This document shows, one piece after another, positions 10,909 through 19,989 of a DNA stretch of 64,000 nt. The position numbers and the translations under genes are program-made. Position 1 is the first letter of the stretch. Each line of letters opens with the position of its first letter. Below the pieces are notes generated by a model that worked only from the letters and a program-made list of their open reading frames with translations, had not been told where the DNA came from and did not search any database. Source of the stretch: Psychrobacter aestuarii (lineage in GTDB: Bacteria > Pseudomonadota > Gammaproteobacteria > Pseudomonadales > Moraxellaceae); contig NZ_CAJGYT010000001.1 in the NCBI RefSeq assembly GCF_904846035.1, positions 2,170,001 to 2,234,000 of the forward strand. Direction: 5' to 3'.

Positions 10909-12120
10909 ATGACTCATCATACCCATGCTGACAACACCAGCGCGACGCTTGTTAATCTACTTCCTGATAACTTTACCACTCCCGTTTTTTCTGATGACCA
11001 ACAGCACACGATAGAACAAAGCCCGCATTGGCTGCTGCCACCACTGGTGGACTTGTGCGCGCACCTGCGTGAGCCAGGTCAAGAGCAGCATGGCACGCTG
11101 GCGTCTGAAGGTCGCGCGGCGCGTGCAGGGGGCTTTTTGCACGTTGTGACCCCGCCAGACACCAAGCCTGTACTAGAAAATGGCTCATTGCTCAAAGGGT
11201 TACGCGAGCGCGCCTATGATGACGGTGGTATTCATCTGCACATTATCGGCGCGTTGACCGCTGGGCTGGCAGGCGAGTGCCCCTCAAACATTGCAGGACT
11301 CAAAAAAGGCGGCTGTATCGCCGTCTCTAACGCCCGCCGCCCGTTTGCCAATGATTTGGTGCTGCTGCGCACGCTAGAGTACGCCGCAACGTTTGGCATG
11401 AAGGTTTTCTTTTACCCTGATGAGCCAAGCCTATCAAAAGACGGGGTGGCGCATGAAGGCTATATCGCCTCGTATCATGGCTTGCAAGGGATTCCGTGGA
11501 TTGCCGAGACGGTCGCCTTATCTAAGCAGTTACTGATGGTTGAAGAAACAGGCATCGCGGCGCACTTTAGCCAGCTGACCTGTAAATCCTCGGTTGAGCT
11601 GATGCGCTGGGCAAAAGGCAAAGGGCTGCCTGTCACCTGTGATGTGGCGATGCATCAGCTGTTCTTAACCGATGACAATCTCGAAGGCTTTAACGCGCAG
11701 GCGTACGTCTTGCCACCGCTACGCAGCAACACCGACCAACAAGCGCTGCGTAAAGGCTTGCAAGATGGCACGATTGATGCGATTTGCAGTCATCATGAGC
11801 CGCTGAGCAGCACTGCCAAAAAAGCGCCGTTTGCTGAATGTACGCCTGGTATCTCTAACTTTGACACCTTTATGGCGCTTGGCTGTCAGCTGGTGCGTGA
11901 TGGGGTATTGAGTAAAGACGCCTTGGTCGAAAAAATCTGCCTAAACCCTGCCAAGATTGCGGGCATTGAGGCGCAGTATGCCAAGATTGGTGGCGCAGTG
12001 CTGGTCAATCCTGAACAGCTATGGGAAGTGAACAGCGACACCATGTATTCAAACGGCAAAAACACCCCGTTCTACCAGCAGCAGCTGCAAGGTCGCGTGG
12101 TGGAGACGTTCTTTGAGTAA
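10909..12120 (+). CDS. pyrC': Non-catalytic dihydroorotase homologue (PyrC'/PyrX), ATCase partner
   Basis: The 403-residue protein has the type I dihydroorotase fold throughout but its metal site is broken. The usual DxHxHxR motif reads DLCAHLREPG, with Cys50 in place of the first His. The usual TDHAP segment reads SHHEP at about residues 294-298, with His where the catalytic Asp belongs, and the PHHL-type motif reads MHQL near 248-251. In Pseudomonas a similar dead homologue encoded next to pyrB is needed to assemble an active aspartate carbamoyltransferase dodecamer. The location about 100 bases behind pyrB supports the same structural role here. A true PyrC should therefore exist elsewhere in the genome. 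Confidence 0.88.
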   Translation: MTHHTHADNTSATLVNLLPDNFTTPVFSDDQQHTIEQSPHWLLPPLVDLCAHLREPGQEQHGTLASEGRAARAGGFLHVVTPPDTKPVLENGSLLKGLRERAYDDGGIHLHIIGALTAGLAGECPSNIAGLKKGGCIAVSNARRPFANDLVLLRTLEYAATFGMKVFFYPDEPSLSKDGVAHEGYIASYHGLQGIPWIAETVALSKQLLMVEETGIAAHFSQLTCKSSVELMRWAKGKGLPVTCDVAMHQLFLTDDNLEGFNAQAYVLPPLRSNTDQQALRKGLQDGTIDAICSHHEPLSSTAKKAPFAECTPGISNFDTFMALGCQLVRDGVLSKDALVEKICLNPAKIAGIEAQYAKIGGAVLVNPEQLWEVNSDTMYSNGKNTPFYQQQLQGRVVETFFE

Positions 12121-12652
12121 TGTGCCTGAGCCAAAGCTACCCCTTGAGCCGATGGCGACAGGGGAGCGCCCATCACCGATGCCCGATACCGAGCATACCG
12201 CCAGCGAATCGGTAAAAGCAGTCGCCATATACGAAATCATCAAGGGGTCGGCGGCATTGATGGCGGCAGGCGCGCTTTGGCTGTGGCACATGGATTTGAC
12301 CAACTGGCTGGGACGATTTGCCGAAACGTGGCAGCGTCATTTTGGCACTTTGCTCGCGCCGCAGGTTGAGAGCATCAGTCAAAGCGCCGAGCAAGCGAGC
12401 GCCCACTGGGTGTATTTTTTACTGCTTATTTTTGCTTATGCTGCGCTGCGCTTTATCGAAGCTTATGGTCTGTGGCACGATAAGACGTGGGCGTATTGGT
12501 TTTGCGTGATTGGCTACGGGATTTTTATTCCTATTGAGCTGTATTATCTGATTGCGCACCCCTTTGATTGGTTTAAAGTGGGCGTACTGCTGCTCAACGT
12601 CACTATTGTGATTGTCGTCTATCGCAATATGAAACAAAAAGGTCTGCTGTAG
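12113..12652 (+). CDS. DUF2127-family inner-membrane protein
   Basis: The protein is about 179 residues with an N-terminal hydrophilic tail of some 35 residues, then YEIIKGSAALMAAGALWLW, an amphipathic middle, and three more hydrophobic segments (FLLLIFAYAALRFIEAYGL, AYWFCVIGYGIFIPIELYYL, VGVLLLNVTIVIVVY). The pattern R-F-I-E-A-Y-G-L-W with a later E-L-Y-Y-L is typical of DUF2127. The start is a TTG at 12113 overlapping the pyrC' stop, with GGAGA nine bases upstream; GTG 12122 and an ATG near 12152 are alternatives. Translational coupling to the pyr genes is probable, but a functional link is not implied. Function unknown. Confidence 0.72.
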   Translation: MSNVPEPKLPLEPMATGERPSPMPDTEHTASESVKAVAIYEIIKGSAALMAAGALWLWHMDLTNWLGRFAETWQRHFGTLLAPQVESISQSAEQASAHWVYFLLLIFAYAALRFIEAYGLWHDKTWAYWFCVIGYGIFIPIELYYLIAHPFDWFKVGVLLLNVTIVIVVYRNMKQKGLL

Positions 12653-12749
12653 GGCTGCGTGAAAGGCGCAGGGCGGCTAAATATTTACATGGTTAAAGAT
12701 GCGCCTAGCCAAACCTATAAACTGCCGATAATCGCAACAGACAAACAAG

Positions 12750-12800
12750 GCAAACCAAGACACAAACGCAGAGCGCAAGATGTCTGGTTTGCTTTTTTTA
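12750..12800 (+). terminator. Terminator after pyrBC'-DUF2127
   Basis: GCAAACCAAGACA pairs with TGTCTGGTTTGC (one bulged base) around a loop of about 18 bases, followed by seven T residues. Confidence 0.7.
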
Positions 12801-12803
12801 TGC

Positions 12804-14081
12804 CTAATTGCTTAATTTTTTACTTTGGGCGGGGCGAATGGATTTTGCCACCCGTCCGATACTCAGCCCTTGTACCAAAATAGAGAACACCACCACCGCA
12901 TAGGTGAGGGCGAGCAAAATATCGCGCTCGCTACCCATCGGCAGCTGTAATACCAAGGCAACCGAGATACCGCCGCGCAGACCGCCCCACGTCAGCACTT
13001 TCCAAGCGCCTGAAGGCAGCTCCAGCTGTTGATGAAAGGTCTTGCTGGCCATACCAACGACGATTAAACGCGCAGCCAGTGCCAAGACAATCGTCAGACC
13101 CGCCGCGATGAACAAATTGCCAGAATAGGCAATCATCACCACCTCAAGACCGATGAGCACAAACAAAATCGCGTTTAAAATCTCGTCAACCAACTCCCAA
13201 AACAAATCCACGTAATGACGCGTCTTGTCACTCATGGCGAGCGCCCGACCACGGTTGCCGACCATCAGCCCGACCATGACCATCGCCAGTGGACCTGACA
13301 GATGCCAATGGCTGGCAAGCGCATAACCACCAATCACCCCAGCCAAGGTCAACAGCACTTCTTCTTGATAGCTGTCGATGCTTTTTAACAAATAATACAA
13401 GATACCGCCGAGCACCAAGCCAAAGACAATCCCGCCGCCAGCTTCTACAGTGAGCGTATGAATCACATAATGCGCATCAGGCAGCTGTCCACTGGACAAA
13501 ATACCGAGCAGCAGCACAAAAATCACCACGCCAATACCATCGTTAAACAACGACTCGCCAGCGATGACCGTCTCAATGCTTTTGGGTGCGCCTGCCGATT
13601 GCAAAATGCCCATCACCGCAATCGGGTCGGTCGGTGAAATCAGTGCGCCAAACAGCAAGCACCAAATCAGCGGCAAGCCAAAGCCTAAGAGCGGCAACAA
13701 ATAATACAGCACGACCGCAATAATCACCGCCGACAGCAGCGTACCGATACACGCTAGCACGCCAATGGGCAGCTTATAACGGCGCAAATCGCTGATATTG
13801 ATATGCAGCGCCCCTGCAAACAGCAGCATCGAGAGCATGCCATCGAGCAGCACTTCGGTAAAGTCCAGCTGGTCAAGCAAGCTGACCTCATAATCAATCA
13901 GCTGGTCAAACCCCAAAAATCCCAAAAAAATGGCACCGATGGACAGCAGCATCGAGATGACCATCACCCCAATGGTGGTAGGCAGACCAATAAAGCGATG
14001 ATTGATGTATGAAAGGGCGGCGGTGATGGACAAAAACACCGCACTGATTTCAAGGACGGTAAGGCTGGTTGCAGATGCCAT
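12804..14081 (-). CDS. CPA1-family Na+(K+)/H+ antiporter
   Basis: This is a multi-spanning cation/proton antiporter of about 425 residues with roughly twelve hydrophobic segments. The family core is present: SPTDPIAVMGILQSAG and AGESLFNDGIGVVIFVLLLG, which hold the conserved acidic residues of the ion site, and later WGGLRGGISVALVLQLP. It would exchange monovalent cations for protons across the inner membrane. ATG 14081 (MASATSLTVLEIS) is chosen; the frame stays open to 14174 but that extension would run into the upstream gene. It lies 43 bases behind the DUF2254 gene on the same strand. Confidence 0.9.
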   Translation of the reverse strand: MASATSLTVLEISAVFLSITAALSYINHRFIGLPTTIGVMVISMLLSIGAIFLGFLGFDQLIDYEVSLLDQLDFTEVLLDGMLSMLLFAGALHINISDLRRYKLPIGVLACIGTLLSAVIIAVVLYYLLPLLGFGLPLIWCLLFGALISPTDPIAVMGILQSAGAPKSIETVIAGESLFNDGIGVVIFVLLLGILSSGQLPDAHYVIHTLTVEAGGGIVFGLVLGGILYYLLKSIDSYQEEVLLTLAGVIGGYALASHWHLSGPLAMVMVGLMVGNRGRALAMSDKTRHYVDLFWELVDEILNAILFVLIGLEVVMIAYSGNLFIAAGLTIVLALAARLIVVGMASKTFHQQLELPSGAWKVLTWGGLRGGISVALVLQLPMGSERDILLALTYAVVVFSILVQGLSIGRVAKSIRPAQSKKLSN

Positions 14082-14124
14082 GGCAAAACTCTCAAATAAA
14101 AAACGGGGCGAGTGGGCTGATGTC

Positions 14125-15753
14125 TCAGGACTCGGAAAACTGGCGGCGCAACTGACTGCGGATATGGGCATCAAAGTCGCTCACATAAGCAAAATGCTTA
14201 CGGTGGGCGTCTTTATCGTTGATAAATTCGCGGGCTTGCTTGCACATGGCTTCTAGGTCTGCAATCAGCTCAGTATAGCCTAGGTTGTCTTGACCTGCGC
14301 GCTCAATCAGCCCAAGCTCATGCAGCAGGCTTTGGCGCTGTGCATCATTGACCCGCGCGTAGTTCAAATCCACCATCGACTGACACAAGGCTTTGAGTAC
14401 CATCAAATCTGCCATCGCGTAATGTCGTATTTCACCCAATGAGGTGGTAATAAAATCCGATATGGTGGGTCGGCGTGCCACCACTGCCAAAATGGCAGGG
14501 CGCGGCTGATTGGCAACCAGCGGTATCTGGTCATAGTCGTCAGGCGGGGTAAAAAAATGATACGGGCTCGGCGGCTGGCGACGCATCATGATGCTGATGC
14601 ACATGGTCAGACTCTGCACACAGTTGACCGCTGTTTTTGGGTCATTGATGCCAGGGGACAGCGCACGAATAGCAATCTCAGTCATCTGACTTAAGCTGTA
14701 GCTGATGTCATTAGAATGGGTGCGGCGGCGCTCGATATGTAAAGATGCGGCAAAACGCTGCCAAAACAAGGCATCAACCGCGCGCGGTAAAATGGCCAAA
14801 TAACGATTGCGCGAGCGCTGAACGTGACTGCCGTGCTGCTCGGGTCGCTGGTAAAAGTGCCCGACCACATTGCGATCGGTAACGAATGCACCCAAATGCG
14901 CGTGCATCTCAATCACCCCGCCGTAATCTTTTGCTAAGGTCACCAACGATTCGGTATACAGCTGGACGATATAACCTGAGATGGGCGCGTATATCGGTAT
15001 CTTGTGCCAGTCTCGATAGTCATTGATGTCGCTGCTGTCTTCAACGTGTCGGTTGTGCTCGGTATCGCAATACGCCCGATACCAATAATGAATGTTAGAA
15101 ATCGCGTCGTTGCTCGCGCCTTGGATGACGTGTGATGCTTGAATGGCGTGAACCATATGCTGCACAAAATACACCAAGAGCAGCGCACAGACAATCGCCA
15201 TGACAATGGCAAAGGTCACCGCCAGCTGCGGCACACCTGAGGCCACATCACTCTTATAAATCGATTTTAAAATCAGCAAGCTGTAGCTGAACGTACCAAT
15301 AAACGCACCCAAAACGAACTGATTGGGCGTATCGGTCAAAAAGTTACGCAGTAAACGTGGACCAAATTGCGATGACGCCATCGACAGCACAGCAATGGTG
15401 ATAGAAAACGTCGTGCCCGCCACCCCAAGCACCGCGCTTGCAATCGAGGTGACAATCGCGCGTGCGGTGTCGTCATTACCCGTAAAGGCGATACCAATAT
15501 TTTTAATCGACTCACTGTCAAACTGATGGTCAATCGCAATCAACGTCGGCGCAAGCAAGATACCGAGTAGGACGCAAGCAGTCGGGATAAACCAATACGA
15601 GCCAATCATCTTTTGCCACAGATTGTGCAGACGCTCAGGCACATCGGTGAGCGTCTGTAGCGACCACAGGCGCACGAATTTTCTAAGCCAATGCAGGGTG
15701 CGGTAGGGGCTTTCTTTGATGCTGTCTCGGTTGGTGCCTTTATGTTGAGTCAT
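14125..15753 (-). CDS. DUF2254-family predicted membrane protein
   Basis: The 542-residue protein has an N-terminal membrane part with about four helices (PTACVLLGILLAPTLIAI, IVTSIASAVLGVAGTTFSIT, FVLGAFIGTFSYSLLIL, VTFAIVMAIVCALLLVYF) and a long cytoplasmic half. The string TFSITIAVLSMASSQFGPRL and the later ALSPGINDPKTAVNC are hallmarks of DUF2254. The family has no established function. It is flanked by a CPA1 antiporter downstream and a YihY/BrkB protein upstream on the same strand, so the three may be co-transcribed as an envelope or ion-homeostasis group; that is inference from position only. Confidence 0.85.
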   Translation of the reverse strand: MTQHKGTNRDSIKESPYRTLHWLRKFVRLWSLQTLTDVPERLHNLWQKMIGSYWFIPTACVLLGILLAPTLIAIDHQFDSESIKNIGIAFTGNDDTARAIVTSIASAVLGVAGTTFSITIAVLSMASSQFGPRLLRNFLTDTPNQFVLGAFIGTFSYSLLILKSIYKSDVASGVPQLAVTFAIVMAIVCALLLVYFVQHMVHAIQASHVIQGASNDAISNIHYWYRAYCDTEHNRHVEDSSDINDYRDWHKIPIYAPISGYIVQLYTESLVTLAKDYGGVIEMHAHLGAFVTDRNVVGHFYQRPEQHGSHVQRSRNRYLAILPRAVDALFWQRFAASLHIERRRTHSNDISYSLSQMTEIAIRALSPGINDPKTAVNCVQSLTMCISIMMRRQPPSPYHFFTPPDDYDQIPLVANQPRPAILAVVARRPTISDFITTSLGEIRHYAMADLMVLKALCQSMVDLNYARVNDAQRQSLLHELGLIERAGQDNLGYTELIADLEAMCKQAREFINDKDAHRKHFAYVSDFDAHIRSQLRRQFSES

Positions 15754-15824
15754 AATGCCTTATAAGGTTGCCAGTCACTTAGGTTGTTCATCGTTTAGCG
15801 TTGTCTATTACTGTGGCGTGTCCG

Positions 15825-17282
15825 TCATGAGCGCCCGATTTTGCCTCTGGGGTTATCCGCCTCGGTAATGATGTAGTCATCAGCGTCAGGAATCACCGCC
15901 TCATTGTCGTAGTTGTCATGCTCGACGGTGCTGTCTTTGTCATACGCTTCGGGTTCAAAGTCGGGCTTACCGCTTTTTTTGGCTTTAATCGCATGATGCG
16001 GCTGCTTTTCAGGGTCGGTTTTTTTGCGCGGCGGATTGTGAGCAAATATCTGCGCCAATGGCAGATGCAGCTGCTCTTTGGCGTAGGCTTCGGTATTGAT
16101 AAAACGGCGCACCAGCAAGCTCAGCCACGGCTCTTGATGCTCACTTTTCATCTCATCAAGCTCATCTTTAATCGGCAGCGGGTAGGGTAAGGTGCGATAA
16201 AAATCCCACAGACTCATTTTGGTCAAGTCTCGTTTGAGCACATAAGCGTTGTCATCGGTGACGGTAATCAGATTGCTGTCTTTGAGATAATTGATATAGG
16301 TGTACCATTTGGGCAGCTCTTTGCGCCCGAGCACATTGCGCAGCTCTTGCTCGGTCACGCTCTCGCCACTTTGGTGCTTGCTGTACACCACGTTTAACAT
16401 ATCGAGCAGGCTAAGCAGTGGATGGCGCGGATAGACCTCCTCGGTCTCAAAAATGGTCAAGGTATAGCTGACCTCCACCCCAAGCAAAATCAAATTCCAC
16501 GACAAAAAAATCCACAACAAAAAGACAGGCAGCGCCGCAAACGCGCCATAGATGGCTTCATAACTGGTAAAGTTACTGATGACCGTACCAAAGATATGCT
16601 TGAGCAGCTCAAAGACGAGCGCCACCATAATACCTGCAATCGCCGCATTTTTAATGGGCACTTGCGCTTTGGGGATAAACCAGTACATACCAATAAAACC
16701 CGCCACCGTCACGCTGATTGATGCCGCCTGAATCCAAAACGACCAATCAATACCGTAGCCTGCAATCTGCTGATTTAAAAAGCTCAAGCTTTGAATGGTG
16801 CTTGAGGCGATAAACGCCGTACCCAAAATCAGTGGACCTAGCGTCACAATCGTCCAATAGCGCAAGATGCTTTTGATGCCGCCTGAGCGGTCTTCGACAC
16901 GCCATATCTGGTTAAAAGCGCGCTCAATGGTCGTCAAGGTCATGATGGTGGTGACGAACAGAATCATTGCCCCGATGATGGTCAGATTGGACGACTTTTC
17001 AGCAAAGCTATTGATGTATTGGCTGACTTGTAGGCTCGATTGCGGCAGCAAATTGCTATAAATCACCTCGTATATCTGCGCGCGCACGTCCGCAAGCGCG
17101 GGCACAGAGGAGAGTATCATCAGCAGCACCGTCAAAATCGGTACGATAGAGAGCATGGTGGTGTAGGTCAGTGAGGCGGCTTTTTGCTGGCAGTCATCCT
17201 CAAAAAAATGTCGCGTCAAAAAGCGCAAAAACTGAAACCAGCGCTGATGTGCAAAAGGGATTTTTTTTAATAAATTATCCAT
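15825..17282 (-). CDS. YihY/BrkB-family inner-membrane protein
   Basis: The first 290 residues match the YihY/BrkB family: DDCQQKAASLTYTTMLSIVPILTVLL, TLTTIERAFNQIWRVE, and six hydrophobic segments ending FLSWNLILLGVEVSYTL. The next 110 residues form a winged-helix-like cytoplasmic region (TEQELRNVLGRKELPKW). The last 75 residues are a highly charged, low-complexity tail rich in Lys, Asp and Glu. Despite the old name linking BrkB to virulence and earlier confusion with RNase BN, the molecular role is not settled. At 485 residues it is longer than E. coli YihY because of the C-terminal extension. Confidence 0.88.
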   Translation of the reverse strand: MDNLLKKIPFAHQRWFQFLRFLTRHFFEDDCQQKAASLTYTTMLSIVPILTVLLMILSSVPALADVRAQIYEVIYSNLLPQSSLQVSQYINSFAEKSSNLTIIGAMILFVTTIMTLTTIERAFNQIWRVEDRSGGIKSILRYWTIVTLGPLILGTAFIASSTIQSLSFLNQQIAGYGIDWSFWIQAASISVTVAGFIGMYWFIPKAQVPIKNAAIAGIMVALVFELLKHIFGTVISNFTSYEAIYGAFAALPVFLLWIFLSWNLILLGVEVSYTLTIFETEEVYPRHPLLSLLDMLNVVYSKHQSGESVTEQELRNVLGRKELPKWYTYINYLKDSNLITVTDDNAYVLKRDLTKMSLWDFYRTLPYPLPIKDELDEMKSEHQEPWLSLLVRRFINTEAYAKEQLHLPLAQIFAHNPPRKKTDPEKQPHHAIKAKKSGKPDFEPEAYDKDSTVEHDNYDNEAVIPDADDYIITEADNPRGKIGRS

Positions 17283-17595
17283 ACAAGCCGTTTTTATGAA
17301 TATAAGGTAAGAATTGAGAAACAGTGTAACAAATATCGTTTATGAACATCTGCTTTTGATTTGTGTAAAAATGCATAGGCGGTAGGGTTTGTGCGCTCGG
17401 CAGCATCCTTATGCGTCGCTTTGCCTGCTGGCAAGCACAAGGCACACGTAGGTTTGCCAGCGTCACAGCAACTGGGGCATAATATACCGACAATCGGTTC
17501 GTATCAGGAACGAGCCGTATCAAAACGCTGTAAATACAGTCCTCATGCTAATAATATGAATAAGCCGCGACTGCGTATAAAAAAGGATTGCGCTC
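17283..17595. other. Divergent intergenic region, no gene seen
   Basis: The region lies between the minus-strand YihY gene and plus-strand wrbA. I see no hairpin with a T-run and no RNA gene. CATAATATACC near 17478 could contribute a -10 box for wrbA, but I could not pair it with a -35. Confidence 0.35.
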
Positions 17596-18228
17596 ATGAG
17601 TCAGACAGCCCCTTATGTGCTGGTTTTATACTACTCCAATCACGGCACGACTAAGGCCATCGCCCACGGCATTGCCAAAGGCGTGGTGTCTGCAGGGATG
17701 CAAGCTCGCGTGCGTACCGTCCCCAATGTGGTGATAGAGACCGCCGTACGAAAAAGCACCTGCTCGGAGCAAGACCTACCCGATGTCGGTGATGCGTACT
17801 GCACCATGGATGATTTAAAAGACTGTAGCGGCTTGGCGCTCGGCAGTCCCACGCATTTTGGCAATATGGCCGCGCCTTTAAAGCATTTTTTGGACAATAC
17901 GGTCACGCTTTGGCTGGGCGGCAATCTGCAAAACAAGCCCGCGTGTGTGTTTACAACGTCAGGCTCGACCCATGGCGGGCAAGAAACCACGCTACTGACC
18001 ATGATGCTGCCCTTAATGCACCACGGCATGATGATGATTGGCTTGCCGTATTCTGAGCCTGCGCTTAAACGCACGGTGCGTGGCGGCTCACCTTATGGTG
18101 CCAGTCATGTCAGTGGCGTGATGCATGATCAGCCGATTGAAGAAGATGAGCTTGAACTCGCCGTTGCTCAAGGGCATCGTCTGGCCATCAGTGCCGAGGC
18201 GCTTGCACAAGCCAACTGGACGCGCTAA
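17596..18228 (+). CDS. wrbA: NAD(P)H:quinone oxidoreductase, WrbA family
   Basis: This flavodoxin-fold protein of 210 residues should bind FMN and reduce quinones by two electrons, protecting against redox stress. The FMN phosphate-binding loop is YYSNHGTTKAIAHGIAKG near the N-terminus, followed by GSPTHFGNMAAPLKHFLDNT and FTTSGSTHGGQETTLLTMM, all WrbA signatures. AAAAAGGATTG precedes the ATG. A DUF2069 membrane-protein gene follows 42 bases later, a pairing I recall from other Moraxellaceae. Confidence 0.93.
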   Translation: MSQTAPYVLVLYYSNHGTTKAIAHGIAKGVVSAGMQARVRTVPNVVIETAVRKSTCSEQDLPDVGDAYCTMDDLKDCSGLALGSPTHFGNMAAPLKHFLDNTVTLWLGGNLQNKPACVFTTSGSTHGGQETTLLTMMLPLMHHGMMMIGLPYSEPALKRTVRGGSPYGASHVSGVMHDQPIEEDELELAVAQGHRLAISAEALAQANWTR

Positions 18229-18270
18229 GCTGCGCACCTTATACATTCGACTCAATGAGCAGACCCGCCC

Positions 18271-18750
18271 ATGCCCGATACCCCAGATAACGCCGCACGT
18301 CCTGTCACCCTGCCGAGTGCTAAGAGCACACCGCCTGCTGCCCAGCGCATCACGCCGTGGCTGCAAGGGGCGTGGCTGACGTGGCTGGTCTATCGTTTGC
18401 TGTGCCTGCCGACGCTCGTGCACTTGGTTAATGTCAATCATCCAGATATCTTAGGCGGCATGGTGTGGCAGGGATTGTGGCTGTTGCCCGCGTTTATACT
18501 CACGCCATGGATGTGGCGTGCGCGTTCGCCTTATGCGTTATTGCTCGGCAGCATGCTGACGCTCATCTATTTGGGTGCCAGTGGCGTGGTACTCTTTATC
18601 CGCGTTTATGGTAGCGGCATGGCGGAGCTGATGATTTATATCGTTGATTTTGTGCTGCTGCTGCTTATCAATACCTGCTTATTTATTTTATTAAAGCGCT
18701 TGCCGTCGATGAATAAAGTGGTCAAAAAACCACGACCACCGCGTTACTAG
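18271..18750 (+). CDS. DUF2069-family membrane protein
   Basis: This is a 159-residue protein with a short Pro/Thr-rich N-terminus and four hydrophobic segments (LTWLVYRLLCLPTLVHLV, MVWQGLWLLPAFILTPW, YALLLGSMLTLIYLGASGVVL, LMIYIVDFVLLLLINTCLFIL). The size and helix pattern fit DUF2069, which is often found next to wrbA. Function unknown. It is probably co-transcribed with wrbA and is followed by a strong bidirectional hairpin. Confidence 0.75.
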   Translation: MPDTPDNAARPVTLPSAKSTPPAAQRITPWLQGAWLTWLVYRLLCLPTLVHLVNVNHPDILGGMVWQGLWLLPAFILTPWMWRARSPYALLLGSMLTLIYLGASGVVLFIRVYGSGMAELMIYIVDFVLLLLINTCLFILLKRLPSMNKVVKKPRPPRY

Positions 18751-18784
18751 ACGCTATGTCTAGCAGTATTGATAACATACAAAC

Positions 18785-18820
18785 GAAAAAAAGCGGCTTA
18801 TTAATAAAGCCGCTTTTTTT
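18785..18820. terminator. Bidirectional terminator between DUF2069 and DUF3108 genes
   Basis: AAAAAAGCGGCTTTATT-type stem: AAAGCGGCTTATT pairs with AATAAAGCCGCTTT, with T-runs on both sides of the arms. It serves two converging genes. Confidence 0.88.
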
Positions 18821-18852
18821 ATAGATTGTTTTTGCCTAACGGTGTTGATGGT

Positions 18853-19596
18853 TTAGTTGACCTTGGTCAATTCCAAGTCCATTTTTTTACCGTCATTGAC
18901 CTGCATGACTTTTACAGGCAAGTAGTCGAGACTGGGCGCAAGCCAAAAGCTGGTGCTGCGGCTGCTGTCATCATGGACGCGGTCGACACGCACGGTATCA
19001 AAAGTCCCTGCGGGCACGGTGATTTTGGTTGAGCCTGACTTTTTAAATGGCGTCTTTTCGACCTTGTCTTTTTTGGCAAGGTAATAGTTGCCTGAGAACT
19101 TACCGTTTAACAGCTCTTGGCGAATTTGCGCCTCTAGGCTTAAATCATCAAAGGCTTGCTGCGGCATCGATAGGGTATTGCTATCGCCCTTATAGCTGCT
19201 GACCACTTGTTTTTTGCTGTTATTAAAGCTCAAGTTGTGCGTGCTGCCGATGCCAAATACTTTGTAGGTGGTGCTGGCTTTGGTTGGGCGCACTTGATTG
19301 CCACTGATACTAAAGCTGCTGCTTTGCGCAGCACTTGCCACACCCGCCACGCGTGCTTTGACATTGTACTGCCACGTGTTGCCCGAGTTGCTCAAGGTGC
19401 GGGTCGCCGTGCCTTTGTATTTGTCCTCAACCGTGAAGTTGTAGCTTGCGCTGCTCGGCTCCAAGGTTTTGGCACTCGCGATGCTAGGAGCGGTGATGCT
19501 GGCGATACCAAGCGCGGCGACGCCCATACCTGTCATGCAGGATTTTAACCAAGTTTTTGTCGCAAGATTGACCTGCGCGCTGCGATGTCTTGTCAT
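18853..19596 (-). CDS. DUF3108-family exported protein
   Basis: The 247-residue protein has an N-terminal signal peptide (a basic start, then a hydrophobic stretch ending ITAPSIASAKT) and a beta-rich mature domain. Segments such as ASYNFTVEDKYKGTATRTL, VFGIGSTHNLSF, ITVPAGTFDTVRVDRVHD and FWLAPSLDYLPVKVMQV match the DUF3108 pattern of an envelope protein with repeated beta hairpins. It is expected in the periplasm or attached to the outer membrane. No catalytic residues can be pointed to and the function is unknown. Confidence 0.78.
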   Translation of the reverse strand: MTRHRSAQVNLATKTWLKSCMTGMGVAALGIASITAPSIASAKTLEPSSASYNFTVEDKYKGTATRTLSNSGNTWQYNVKARVAGVASAAQSSSFSISGNQVRPTKASTTYKVFGIGSTHNLSFNNSKKQVVSSYKGDSNTLSMPQQAFDDLSLEAQIRQELLNGKFSGNYYLAKKDKVEKTPFKKSGSTKITVPAGTFDTVRVDRVHDDSSRSTSFWLAPSLDYLPVKVMQVNDGKKMDLELTKVN

Positions 19597-19878
19597 AATC
19601 CATCCTTATTGTCTGGTGCAAAAGCGGGGTAATTGTGCCCTCTATAGTGGTTATACTTTGTTACATATTCAAGCCCGCTGCCTTACAGCGCTGTGGCGTT
19701 TTTGTTGCCGATATTGCTACAAGCTCACCTGGCGGCGTGTTCAAAGCATCCGTACTTTCGCCCGCGCCAGATGGTGTGGCGGCTGGCGCCGTCTTGGGTC
19801 TTGAAAAATAAGCATAGCTGAGCGCGTAAATCTGCGCCGAATACGTGCAAATTTTTTGCCAAAAATTTATGGATGCCA

Positions 19879-19907
19879 CTTGAAGCAACACGCCTAAGTC
19901 CCCACTA
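19879..19907 (+). promoter_or_regulatory. Heat-shock (sigma-32-type) promoter of groESL
   Basis: CTTGAAG (19879-19885) and CCCCACTA (19900-19907) are separated by 14 bases. This closely matches the sigma-32 consensus CTTGAAA, 11-16 bases, CCCCATNT. It would start transcription about 80 bases upstream of the groES ATG. No CIRCE inverted repeat was seen. The rest of the 19597-19989 intergenic stretch shows no gene. Confidence 0.75.
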
Positions 19908-19989
19908 TTGGCAACAAGCTCGATAAGAAAATCGAGCCCCCTTACTTAAATAATTTCACAATCAACGACTGATTTTTGGAGTCATACAG

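Noticed and set aside
12659..12883. A 74-codon plus-strand frame after the DUF2127 gene
   Set aside because: It reads through the terminator and into the antisense of the antiporter gene.
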